Assembly: GCA_025093985.1 (NCBI GenBank)
Contig: JACAAK010000014.1
Span: forward strand, 124,001-188,000
DNA: 64,000 nt
Origin: Calvatia gigantea
Taxonomy: Eukaryota; Basidiomycota; Agaricomycetes; Agaricales; Lycoperdaceae
Reading direction: 5' to 3'
Shown piece after piece: positions 42,724-54,630 of the stretch. Numbering within the stretch: position 1 is the stretch's first letter; every line of letters starts with the position of its first letter. The notes beneath the pieces are model-generated. The model was given only the letters and a program-made list of their open reading frames with translations, ran no database searches and had not been told where the DNA came from. Made by a program: the position numbers and the translations under genes.

Positions 42724-45494
42724 ATGACGGAAGCGTTCGTCGATCCTACTTCTTGTCTAACGTCTATTGACAATTCTTTTCAGGGCCCAGAAGACAGGAC
42801 CATCACCGTCGATTAGTAACGCGTGAGTGATTGGTGGATTGTATATTACGTTATCCGCTCACATGATGCAGTTCACCACGGTTTGTGAAGTCCCATGGTG
42901 GGACGCAGGACCAGTCAAGACTGCGACCGGCCATCGCGCATGAAATGGTCAATGAAATACTTGAATGCCCCATCGACGACTTCTTGGATCATTACGCGCC
43001 CTTCTCTCCCTCCCAGGGGTTCATTAACCAGGCATTCGATGACTTGCGCGACCACCCGGATCAGCTGTTGGAGGAAGTCGGCGAAGGGGCCGACGGGGGT
43101 TGGGCATTGGCTGACTTTATCTCGACATCCAATGCAACTGAATCCACCATATTCAAGGAGTTGGTGAAGATCATGGACGTCCTACAGGTGGTTGACTATG
43201 TTGACGGGAATAGGCACGAGCGTTTGTTCGCCTACAAGGACTGCCCAATGAAAAACATGGCGTCGGAGATTCAAGGTACCAACTTTCGAGTGGATGCTTG
43301 CATTACTAGCAACGCGGACGCAAACGAAATTGTCTTGTCTCATGTTGTGGCCGTTGCCGAATTCAAGACGTCCGCGACCTCAGACGACATTCAGGATGTG
43401 AGTTCTTGGAATGCATGGTGAATTCGGGACCTGATCGTCCTTTATTTCAGAATCGTCGAAAATTGGTTTCGGCGGCTAACCAAATCATGAATGACGATCC
43501 CCAACGTATGTGGGTCTATGGTGTACGTCTTTGTTCCTCTCTATTGCATAAACAATTTTTTACTCTCCTTTAGATCACAATTGAGGGTGACCAGATGGCC
43601 GTCTGGCATTTCTGTCGGTCTCACTCGGTTAAATCGAAATCTTTCGATTTCGTGATGGTGCGTGTCTGCGTGTCTCGCCCCCGACGCGTGATTCTAAGAT
43701 TTGTGTCAGAATGTGAAGAAATTCATTTCCGTATTCTTGTCCCTCCTCTATGCCACCAGGCAAGAGATTGGGTACGATCCAACCGTGCACCGGGTGGTGC
43801 ATAAAGGCGAGATTTGCTATGTATATCAAGTAGGGACGCAGGAGGCACCGCGATACTACAGGACCACTGAACTTCTATTCACGGCCCGGGTGCTGTGCGT
43901 CACAGGAAGGAAAACGCGGGTTTGGAAGGCTATTGAGGTGGAGGGTCCCGATGACGGCCAATTCAGAGAGGCGAAAAGCAAGGAGCACGTGGTGCTCAAA
44001 GATGGGTGGTTGGACGAAAATTCTCGTTCGGAGAAGGATATTCAAGCGGCTGTGTTCGAACGCTTGAAAAATATCAAACCGAGCGAGTATCAATGGGCTC
44101 TTCGATATCTCCGCAAGCGCCTCGACGACGTATTTCGAAACGACAAATACAAGGAGTATTTCATGGAGATCCTCGACTCCAGGCGAATTGGGAAGACAAA
44201 GCCACGCCTGGCATCAGCGAAGCCCAACCCCGACGTTCTTTCCTTCGCAGAACCTAAGCCAACAAACTCGGCAAATTCATCGAAACATTTGGTCGACGGC
44301 TCGACGCAGAGCAAGGATTGTTCGGGGCTGTCATTCAATGTCCCCTCTTTCACCCCAGGAACGCAGAAGGAGAATACTCACCCTCGCGAATATAAGACCA
44401 AGGAGCAGCACCGCCTGATCTACAGTCATGTTGGCTGCGCGCTCAGCAATGCGGAGGATCTCCAGACTTCCTTCGTTGCCATCCACGATACATTCATTGG
44501 TGCGTTCTCCAGGTCATTTACTTTGCAATTTTAACTGATGTCTCAAAAGCCCTAGTTCTCCTCTACCTCGCTAACTGGACACACCGAGACATCAGTGCAG
44601 GTAACATCATTGTTGTGGGAACAGGTGCTTCCGCTCGAGGGAAGCTGAGTGACCTTGAATATGCCAAGGAGTTCAACGACAACAGTTTCAGCGCAGACCC
44701 TAAGACGGTATGTCTTTCCCTTCCCCTGCAACTTAACCTCATAAGTTATGCATCGTCAGGGGACACCTTACTTCATGGCAATTGAGACCCACTTATCGAA
44801 ACCACTCTACAAGCGCAAGCCGGTATTAGCTTCGCGCATGGACGTTGATCCTTTCGCCCGGCTGCCTCAGTCTGGAAAGTGCATGCTCCCCCTAAACCAT
44901 GTGCAAGGTCAGGCAGCGCGTCCCCTGAAGTTTCGATTCCAGCATGACCTGGAGTCACTATGGTGGGTTATGATATGGATCCTGTTATATCGCTTCGGGG
45001 GCGTCAAGGCACTCAAGCTCGTGAGAAGGATCTTCACTTATACCATTATCCCAACTGAGGACAGGAAAGACTTCTTTATGGAGTCGAATGATGACCTCGA
45101 AACACACATAGACAAGAAGCTCCTATCCCTTACCCCCTACCTTACTGAGATCCGTGCGATCCTTTTCGCCTCCTACTTGGACAGGAAAAAGACAGAGAAT
45201 CCTCTCGTTCACTCGGAATACGCTGACATATATGGGAAAGTATGGGCCGAACTCTCTCTGCTTATCCAGGAGGTTCTGCTTTTCGACTTCGTCGACTTCC
45301 AGAATCCGCCCCCTCAACCGGATACCACAGAAACCACAGAAGAGACAATTAAAAAACACCCGCATTCCAAGTCGAAGTCCACGGATGATGACGACTATAG
45401 GCCGAGTGACAAGAAAGGGAAGATAGCGCCCACAGAACTCAGGACAACGACGCCAAGGCGGGCGAAGGATGCTCCTCGGAGACATGTCAATTAG
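42724..45494 (+). CDS. FunK1-type fungal protein kinase
   Basis: Eight exons: 42724-42734, 42784-42822, 42872-43397, 43451-43522, 43574-43657, 43710-44499, 44550-44707 and 44760-45494 (2,415 nt, 804 residues). All introns are GT-AG, about 49-55 nt, with agreeing phases. A short first exon (MTEA) is used because it is the only ATG that joins in frame to exon 2. The kinase part shows a likely ATP-Lys (HVVLKDGW), the catalytic loop HRDISAGN, DLE where most kinases have DFG, and GTPYFMA in the activation segment. The C-terminus is Lys/Asp-rich. This large family is expanded in mushroom-forming fungi; biological roles are mostly unknown. The N-terminal 250 residues are the usual FunK1 extension. 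Confidence 0.88.
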
Positions 45495-45834
45495 GATACC
45501 CCTTGCGGATAATGTACCATTTTTGTCTCTTTGAATGCTCCCTGCAATACAATTCAATGCCCTCGACTCTCGACATACTTCAACGCACTGTCAAATACCT
45601 TGAGTAGGACTAACATGGTATGTTACACAGAATCAGATTTAGCGGTCATGATATCCCCACCCCATTGGAATAACGAAATAGTAGACTGCCCTGGGTAAAT
45701 CAGACCTTCGCGGATTGCTCAAATCTCATACTGACAGAAAATCCATCAGCTTGTGGACATCTGGAATCTGGACAATCAAGAATGCGAAAATCACGTGATC
45801 CTCTTGAAGGATCTCATCACTAATCCAGTTGTTA
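45495..45834 (+). other. 3' flank of the FunK1 gene
   Basis: No coding sequence is recognised between the kinase stop codon and the fold-back element. It presumably includes the kinase 3' UTR. Confidence 0.4.
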
Positions 45835-46511
45835 CAGTGGCAATCAAAAGTATTGCACTCCCTTTGACACCCACCATCTTATGAAATACTTCATCAAATA
45901 TCATGAGTACTGTTCTAAAAATACTAGACCTTCCTAGCTACAATATGGTATGGTTAAAATTCTTATCAGATTACACATAAGTTCATGAGGTGAAGTGTAG
46001 AAAGGGGTATATTTTTCAACTCAGGAACCACTGGGCCCAAAGATCTGAAAATATTTGGGGGAGTAGTCCTTGGGGGTTATATGAAGTTCTATTTTACAAA
46101 ATAAAATTTGGTTCAGTAGTTCAGGAGGTAACTGGACTTAAAGTTGTCAAAAATGACCAAGATCTGTGAAAAATAGCCAAAAAAAAAGCAAATTTAAGAA
46201 ACTTTAGGCCCAATTATCTCTGGAACCACCCAACAAAATTTCATTCTGTAAAATAGAACTTCACATGATTCTCAAATACTATTCCCCTAAATATTTTCAG
46301 ATCTCTAGACCTAATGGTTCCTGAGTTGAAAAACACACCCCTTTTTACCCTTCATCTCATGAACCCATGTGTAATCTGATAAGAATTTTAACCATACCAC
46401 ATTGTAGTTAGGAAGGTCTAATATTTTATATAAAAAGGTCATGGCATTTAAAAAATCACTTCATAAGATGATCAGTGATGAAGGAGGGTGCAATACTTTT
46501 GATCACTACTG
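45835..46511. mobile_element. Fold-back element with about 330-bp inverted arms
   Basis: The left end reads CAGTGGCAATCAAAAGTATT and the reverse complement of the right end CAGTAGTGATCAAAAGTATT. The two arms match along their whole length (for example TGGTATGGTTAAAATTCTTA and TTTTTCAACTCAGGAACCA in both), with only a short loop around 46165-46205. TA precedes the left end, but no TA follows the right end. The terminal CAGT and TA suggest a Tc1/mariner-related non-autonomous element. No transposase is encoded. Confidence 0.8.
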
Positions 46512-47030
46512 GATGACTTCCTGCAGCATTTAGAATTCTAGATTATATTTCTAAATCACCCCAAGTGGCAAGAACATGACTTGCCAGGAAAGCCGGGTGA
46601 TGGTATCGTATCAGATCTCAAAAGAGGGCCTTTTCTAAACCTTAATCTAGAGGAGGCCTCCTACCCCCCCTCCTAGTTGCAGACGCTCGTTATAAACCCT
46701 TTTTTGAGGCTTCGCCATCAATTCTCCATTTGGGTCCTTTATCTTTTGGTTGTGTATGCACTTTCCTGTCTCCAAAATACAATATGCGACTGCTGCAGGT
46801 CTCCAAACAATATGGACATAATAGTTATCAAGTCAAATTATTGTATCTCTTCACTAGCTGCAACCACTTTTGAAGGATATGAGAGGCTCATCAATTTGTG
46901 GCGTGATATTTGTCATGGCCTCAGCAGTTTGGATTTCATGCAGTAGCTCGGCTGATTTTTCGGCACTAAGTGCCATTAAGGTTTAGAAATTGGATCTAGA
47001 ATTCTAAATCCTACGGAAAGTCATCCACTG
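46509..47030. mobile_element. Second TIR element abutting the fold-back
   Basis: The left end (CTGGATGACTTCC...TTTAGAATTCTAGAT...) and the reverse complement of the right end (CAGTGGATGACTTTCC...TTTAGAATTCTAGAT...) match over about 55 bp. TA lies just outside both ends (46507-46508 and 47031-47032). The interior has an 89-codon open frame without transposase motifs. It resembles a MITE inserted at the edge of the fold-back element. Confidence 0.7.
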
Positions 47031-47499
47031 TAACATCAGACATCAGGTGTTATGATTATGACTATTTTCATTAGTAATACAAGTTGTTAAAGAACCCTTA
47101 TCATCCAATAGTGTTTAACATGTAATAACTACTAACATGTGATAAACCAGATTAGCATATGATAACCAAAGTCATACTACTTTCATTATTACTTAGCCAA
47201 GTATAATTCAAAGTCATACCACTTTGAATATCTATAAATAGATGCACAGCCTAGCATAGCTTTATTTATAGACTTCCATTGTTCTCCATATATAATTCAC
47301 TAGGCTGAATTCTGTGTCTTTGGCATGGGTGGTACTGTCCAACTTTCAAGTACTTTTATATTCTAATTTATTTTTCCTACTCTCATTTTTCTGACAATTA
47401 CCTTATTTTCACTTTCTTACTTATTTTCATCCAACATTTATCACAGTTCAATTGCCCTTATTTTCATTATATATAGCTGTCCATTTTTTATCTACAATT
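47031..47499. other. AT-rich stretch, probable Helitron 3' flank
   Basis: No coding sequence is seen. It lies downstream of the helicase fragment on the minus strand and could contain the Helitron 3' end, but a hairpin plus CTRR terminus could not be fixed by eye. Confidence 0.35.
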
Positions 47500-48470
47500 T
47501 TATAGTTTAAGTCCACCAAGTACTTCTTTGTACACTACATTCATAGTCTTTGTGTGTTCATTTTGCTCAGGTAACACCACCTTGATTCTTTCTCCTGATA
47601 TACACCAAGATAATCCCACATACAACTGCCTATATGAAAACACTGAAGTCTGCAAATTAATCCCAACATGTTTCACTGACTGCCCTTGAGACTTGTTGAT
47701 CATCATTGCAAATACAAGTCAAACTGGAAATTGTCTGTGCTTCAATGGAATTGGCAGTGTTTCAGCTGATGGCTGTAGTATGATCCTTGGAATCAGCACT
47801 GTACTTTCTGTATATCTCCTGTCCCCAGAAATAATCCTACACTCTAGTACCCTCCTCTTGATATCTGTCACTACCATTCTTGTTCCATTACACAGTCCCT
47901 TTGATGCATCCAAGTTCCTCAGCAGCATTACTGGACAACCAATCTTTAACACCAACTTGGCCAGAGGCAACCCACTTGCCCTAAGAGAGTTCAGGTACTC
48001 TGGTGGATAAGGCTGATATCCATTCATCACTTGGTCTGCCAGCTCTATAGAGTCAGCACCCATAAGAATATGTGGGTTCCCTGGAAATTTCCCAAGAATG
48101 GTTTTATTGATGTCATCCACTTCATCATTCCTGGAAGAAAGTATTGTCCTGTCCAAGAAATATTGATCCCCTTTGTTGTCTTGTCCAATATCTGGATAAA
48201 TTGACCCAATAAGATCATCCATATCTGCATACTGTATTTCTGGTGGGATTTCAACTGTTTCTTCAGCATTCAAGTTTGTTCCTGCTCTAATTTCCAGTAA
48301 CCATGCAGCATGATGATCACTTTCTGGTGTCCTATCCAATCTCATGTTCTACACCAAGTAGTGGACTTCTGTGGCTCTCCAGAGCTCACTCCTGCACAGG
48401 GATGCTGCAATGATTTCCTGTCTTGTGTTGTGGAATTCACTGTCTCTGTTGCATCACTATACTCATCTCT
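47500..48470 (-). pseudogene. Helitron helicase (Pif1-like) C-terminal fragment
   Basis: Minus-strand motifs in order: EIIAASLCRSELWRATEVHY, NMRLDRTPES, FLDRTILSSRNDEVDDIN, GCPVMLLRNLDASKGLCNGT, then [18 protein letters not shown] and QLYVGLSWC. These are helicase motifs IV-VI of Pif1-type helicases carried by Helitrons. An in-frame TAG interrupts before NMRL, and a TGA before LVFAM; the motif VI Arg seems changed to Trp (LSWC). Rep and N-terminal helicase parts are absent, so this is a truncated copy. Confidence 0.85.
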
Positions 48471-48488
48471 GCTTTGTATTCACCATAT

Positions 48489-48795
48489 TGTTATGGTTTT
48501 TTACCGATCACATCGTATTCCACCACTGTCTGCATTTCTATACTGCTAATATATCTGTTTCACCTATTCCTGTTGAGTGATCTCCAGCTATGACTCATAC
48601 TAACTACTGCGCCAACCTGATCGGGTGTTTCATGTAGTTACCTCATCCATTCAACTGGATGACCACCTGTATTTAAGCATACATACATCTACTGTATTCG
48701 GTATGCTTAACCATCTCTTGTTCTCCTCCTCTTACTTGTCCTCAAGTCTTAGCCCAAGTTGCAACCTGAGGTAAACTCAGACTAAGGTCATAACA
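48489..48795 (+). repeat. Solo LTR of the Gypsy B/C family
   Basis: 307 bp, TGTTATG...CATAACA, the same length as the Gypsy B LTR at 59748-60054 and alignable throughout. It is flanked by CATAT on both sides (48484-48488 and 48796-48800), a 5-bp target duplication, showing a separate insertion followed by LTR-LTR recombination. Confidence 0.88.
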
Positions 48796-49209
48796 CATAT
48801 ACCTGTTTCATCTATCTTAGTCTCAGTGATCTCCAAGCATTGACTCATATACCACCACACCATTGTCATTGGATGTTTCATGTAGTACCTCCATCCATTC
48901 AACTGGATGATTTCCCCTGTATTTAAGCATACATACACCCTCCTGTATTTGGTACACTTAACCACCTTCAGTTCCTCTCCCCTTACTTGCCCTCAAGTCT
49001 TAGTCTAAGTTGCAACCTGAGGTTCCACCTGACTAAGGTCATAACATTTGATTAAGCGTCCCTGCCTCACCTTGCAAGGAGTAGGCTGAAATAGGCCTGA
49101 ACAATAACAAACCCAGAAACTAGTATATAAGCCTGAACCTAGACAAATACAGAGAACTGAACCTCGAAGTCATAGACAATGAATCAGAAACATCAGATAA
49201 AGAGGAAGC

Positions 49210-49617
49210 TGTTAAGACGAGTACACCACAATAGCTACACTAGTGGTGGAGGGGAGTCGTACTCACTGGGTTTGTTGAGATGCGTGTTGTAGACAGTGGC
49301 TAGTGAATATCTCAGAGGAATGATGGGCAATAGAAAGACTGAATTGTCTAAGGAATGTACACATACTACATAGGTTTTATATATCTAATAGTTCTGGTCT
49401 GTGTGCCGTTCTACCTAATACAGGTGAGGTCTTATCTGCCAGTAGCATATACAGAGCATACTGCGTACATTGTTCTATCTTAATAGACCATGACCAGCAG
49501 CCTAGAGTGCGGTCTAGTACATTGTTTGTTATCTCTCTTCAAGAGTGAAGTACTCAAGAATCCATTTCAGCTATAAATAGACTGAACCAACATAGTGGTA
49601 TGGATCGAGATTCAACA
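49210..49617 (-). repeat. Copia 3' LTR
   Basis: 408 bp, TG...CA ends, with CTATAAATAG near the right end. Partner of 56228-56635; differences are listed in the findings. Confidence 0.95.
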
Positions 49618-49642
49618 CTCCTCCTCACTTGAAGGAGGGAGA

Positions 49643-52600
49643 TTAACGTTTCATCGATCGAGCGGTTTTATTCCATGCTTCGATGTCGGAACCGAAAATC
49701 AGTCCTAGTTCAGGGTGGAAGAGATTGATTTTGGTTACACCAAGATTCTTTGTAAAGATATCGGCGGGATTGTCTTGTGAAAACACATCACCAATAACAA
49801 TAATACCCTCCTCGACTAATTCTCGCACATAGTGGTAATGAATATCCACATGTTTCGATCGTTTTTCAACAATGGGATTTTCAGTCCAAAATTTGGATCC
49901 ATCGTTGTCACTGTAGAGAATAGGAGTTGGGTGCTCAATTTTGAGCTCCTCCAGAAGCTGTGACAGCCATTTCACTTGTCATGAAGCATCAGACAGTTCT
50001 TTGTATTCCACCTCAGTGGACAATAATGAAACCGTCTTTTGTCACCATGAAGTCCAGGTGACAGCACCGGACGCGATCATACAAATGTTTCCCGATACAG
50101 ATCGGCGGGTTTCTGTATCTTGAGCCCAATCTGAGTCACTGAGACATTCCAACGTCACCGCCGGTTTCCCAGTATCACCTTCATATTTCAATGCATAGTT
50201 CCTTGTCATAGACAAGTACTTTAATACATGAATTCCAGTGCGATAGTGCTCGGGTGCGGGGTTAGCAGCATGTTGTGCCAGCTTAACTATGGCAAAGGCT
50301 ATGTCGGGCCTAGTACCGATCATCAAGTACATTAAAGATCCAACCAATTGTTGGTACTTTTGATGGAAGGGGCTGGTCGCAGTGTCCTTGTTCATTATGA
50401 ACTGGAAGCCGGCAGGTAATGGTGTTTTAGCCGCGGCAGACTGTGGAACCTGGAAGCGCTGCAAGATCTTGTCCAGGTATTTCACCTGTTGGATAAAGAT
50501 TTGACGCTTGGAGCGATTCCTCGAAATTTTCATTCCAAGGAATTCTTCACAGGGACCGTGGTCTCTGCATTCCCACTTTTTGGTAAACTTTCCCTTCAAC
50601 TCATTGAGGAGGGGGGAGTTTTTCTTTCCCAAAAAATTTACGTCATCAACATAAACAATGGCTATTACAAGCTCTTTCGTTTTTGGATGTCTGTGAAAGT
50701 ATACAGCGTAGTCAGATTTGCAGTGGGTAAATCCCAGCTCAATCATAGATTGATGCAATTCTTTCCACCACTGGCGACCGGCTTGTTTAAGGCTGTAGAT
50801 CGCTCGTCTAAGTCTCCACACTTTCCCCTCCTGCCCGGGAAGTCGAAACCCTTCGGGCTGTTCCATGTATATCTCCTCATCCAGTTTGCCATATAAGTAG
50901 GCTGTTTTTACGTCAATGCTATGCATATCCCAATCATGGATTGCAGCGAGTGCGAAGCTTACACGCGCAGACTCATAGCAGACAACTGGTGAGAAGAGCT
51001 CGTTATAGTCGATGCCTTCAATCTGCGAGAAACCCTTCACAACTAGGTGAGCTCGCAGGCGGCCATCCGACTTTTCAAGAAATACCCAACGGTTTTTAAC
51101 CGTTCTCCTTCCTTTCGGAAGATCTACCAGTTCATATACTCCTCGTTTCTTTAATGCTTCGAGTTCCTTGATACACACAGCCATCCATTTTGCCTTAACA
51201 GGCTCAGGAAGCTTAAGCATGTCACGGAAAGTTTCAGGCTCTCCGTATGTGGTATTGTGTACTGTCTGTATCAAGAAATTGATAAGTTTTACTCCTCCCT
51301 CAGCGACAAGCCTTTCAATGTCCATGTCGTTTACATCATGAGATGTTGGATCATTGTTTTCAGGCATGGGCGGCAGTTCCAGACGTGGAGGGAGCTGAAA
51401 TGGAGGCATATCAAAGGGTTGTGGCGGATACTGCTCAGCATGAACTCTTTGCCTTACATATTCAGGATGGTTAGTCCTTGCTCTTCGCTCACGAATTACT
51501 TCGTCTGGAGGGGCATTGGCATATACACGCTGCCTTTGCCTCTGCTGCTCTTGTCGGTGAGTCTGATCTATTTCTCTTTCAATTGAAATTGGACGCCTAT
51601 TCTCTCCATATATATTACCCGGTCTGACAGGAGGCCTGCCTTGTCGTTCAGAACGACATGGCTCTACCTGATCAGAACCAACAGCTCGACGTTTGGGGAC
51701 AGGAATTGGGAATTCCTTGTTCTCAGTATCCCATACATTCCTGTCCACATGCCAATTATCACGTAAATCAGGCTCCTCCTCAACGGTCGTTCCACGTGAA
51801 GGTGGCAACTCAGGTGGGGGAATCCAAGGTGGCATATTGCCTGGTGATGGCCATTGTGAACTAATGCTGTCTAGCGGGGTAGAATCTCGCCGGGGTAAAG
51901 AAGGTGTAGACGGAGAATGTTTCGGTTTAAATGGCAGAGAAACTGGAGGTAATGCTACTGGATGATCAGGATGGGGTGGAACAATTCCAGCGTCATCTGA
52001 AGATGGCGGAATAGGAGGTTGATCCTCTAATCCTGGTCTAGGCAGATTTCTCTCTCCTCTGTAATTAGACCAGTTACTGCTATCTGGTACTGAATCGGGG
52101 CATTTGGGAAAATATCCCTCATCAAATAAGGCATTTGGTGATATAAAGATCACGTTGCCTGTCGTGTGCCGCATAAAGATGTAGTTTTTGCTACCTTTAT
52201 ATCCAAGAAAGATCATAATCTTGGATTTTGCGGACAATTTGTTTGGGCAGATCTCATTGGGTAAATATATGTACGTGCCGCATCCAAACACACGAATATG
52301 GGACAAATCTGGTTTTTCCCTCGAATAACACTCAAAAGGTGTCTTCCACTGTAGACACTGGACTGGCGTGCAATTATATAAATGCACAGCTGTGTTCAAC
52401 GCAAATTCCCACCACGAGTCAGGTAGACATGCCTATAGCCTTATAGCTTGGGCTTTCTCGTGTAGGGTGTGGTTCAGTCGCTCTGCTCTCCCGTTCTGCT
52501 GATGCATATAGGGGGCAGTGGTCTCGTGGGTGATTCCACACACTGCAAGTCCTGCCAATAATCTTTCATTGACATATTCTCCTCCATTATTGGTGTGAAG

Positions 52601-53605
52601 TCATTTGACTTGCATTCCGGAGAGGTTCTCCAACGCACTGATTAGCTAAATAAGCTTCTCAGAAGCCTCAGACTTCTTTCGAAGGAGGACTACATGTGCA
52701 TAAGAAGAGAAGTCATCAAGAAATGTCATTGCCCATTTGTATTTGTGATAGCTAATGACGGGCAGTTCCAGCAAGTCTGAGTGACATAGCTCAAAGACTG
52801 CGGTGGCTCACTTGGGGTTAATCAGAAAGGGGTTATTATGCATTTTCCCCTTGGCACAGCCATCACAAATGCCTTTCTGAGTAGATGGTGCAGGAATTGA
52901 TGCGATGCCCTCTACATGCTTTGGAAGCTCAGAGAGCGCACGATCCGAAGGGTGTCCCATTCGACGATGCCAATCGATATAATCAAGTTGGCGTAATGTC
53001 AACGCAACTGGTTTCTCCTTGCTATTTTGCAAGACATACGTGTGCACTGTATGTACGTTGTTTTTAAACAAACGATGAGGCTAGGCGGACAATACTGCTC
53101 ATCCTGATTTATCATGGATGGTGGTCCCTTTAACAGTTGCCTCTAGAGTGTAGCCGTTCCTAAGAATCTGGCCCGAGGACATTAACCGTTCAGTGATTTC
53201 TTTGATGTAAAAGACCGGCACAATACATGAAGTAGCACTCTTGGTCTTTCTCTTGTCTACCATGTCATGCTGGAAAATCACAGACCCTCGTCCTGTCATT
53301 TCATAAATCCAGTTGCCAGTGGCTTGTATAAGCCTGAAATGGCCCATCTTCATCTCTGTGAAATCAGAGAGATAACCAGTGACATGGTACGATGCTCCAG
53401 AATCAAGGAGCCAATCTGCATTATTCACAGAATGTTTATTCCCTTCTTCTCTACACTTTTGGCACTGTGACAAATCACAAATGTGATATGTGATGATCTG
53501 ATTAAGATCTTTGTGCTTTTCGTGGAGTTCTGACCTTAACTTGTCTGAATACTCGTGATTATTCATGGTATATGTAGCATTCATCTTACTTTCCAGCTTA
53601 GTCAC
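49643..53605 (-). pseudogene. pol: Copia pol (protease, integrase, RT, RNase H)
   Basis: Minus-strand order: protease (LLDSGASYHVTG), integrase zinc part (HRRMGHPSDRAL, CDGCAKGK), integrase core (LCHSDLLELP, TNNGGEYVNE, HQQNGRAERLN), a Pro-rich linker, RT (KTAYLYGKLDEEIY, IVYVDDVNFLG) and RNase H (LSDSDWAQDTETRRS, STEVEYKELS). About eight in-frame stops occur, mostly where CGA or CAG is expected. The second catalytic Asp of the integrase reads Asn (TNNGGEY instead of TDNGGEY). RT from 52399 to 50042 is open over 785 codons. Confidence 0.92.
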
Positions 53606-53758
53606 ACTAGTGGAATAGACAGAAGGAGAAGTGCCTTGGGCGCGCTTCCAGCATACATTGCAGTTTAAGAAGTCCGTACAGTGATGTCGACGAGTCCTTA
53701 CAGGAGGTGGACGATGTATTACATCTGTATAGGTGCCCCGCTCTCTTCGGCAGCCACC

Positions 53759-54599
53759 TCATCGTCCCAACTCAACTTCAGAATCTCCAGGGCATCCCGC
53801 TCCGCGGCAGACAGACCCTATGTCTGTATCGTCCCATCCCATCCATTGATGGGGCTGTACATCATCCTCTGCATCAGAACAAGTATAGTAGTCAGTTGAA
53901 GGTACTGACCCGCACCTTCCGTTGGAACCGTAGTCAGTGTCCGAGTCATTGTCATCTAAGACTGACTTGAGGACAGACTTGATCTCCTTCGGTGCCTGCT
54001 TCTTCTTGAGTGGCTTGGGTTTCTTGATAATCACCGGCTTGTTATACACTGGAGCTGGCCACGCAATTTCGTCTTCCTTCCTTGTGACAGTGGATGGAGA
54101 GTGCTCAACATCCATCTCATCAAATTGTTTCCATATCTCCTCCAAACTCTTGCCCGACGAAGAAGTTGATTTGAGACGTTCGTCCCATTTCTTCAGTGCG
54201 GTAACCTTGGCTTTCACCGAAGGTTTGCAACGAGCTTCAGGCTTGGGCGCAGTAATGCGCGACGTGAGCGGAGTGGCATTGCTGCCAGTGGCAGTGGAGT
54301 TAGAAGCAATGGGAGGTGTCTTGGCTCGACACATTGCTTCTACAAGGGATCAAGTGGAAGGTGGCGGCATTTGTTGTGCCTGCGACGCGAAGTCCACGTC
54401 TTGGATGTAACCGGAAGAGGTGGCAGCATTGCCTTGCGCACCTTCCTCCTTTCCCTTTCCCTTTCCTTTTCCTCGGGGACACCATCGGTGTTTCTTCTCA
54501 CCGTCGCCTTCTCCTCCAGATGGCTTTTGCTGCTGCTGCTGCTGCTGCTGGGGCTGTTGCTGGGGTTTTTTAGACCCTGAAGCCTGCTGCTTGCCTTGC

Positions 54600-54630
<31 letters not shown>

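Noticed and set aside
46677..46946. 89-codon ORF in the TIR element as a transposase
   Set aside because: No DDE or DNA-binding motif on either strand; too short.
31604..53099. Readthrough or a changed genetic code explaining the many TGA codons
   Set aside because: Host genes in the same window end with and avoid TGA normally, and stops in elements include TAG and TAA at expected CAG/CAA sites, so mutation explains them better.
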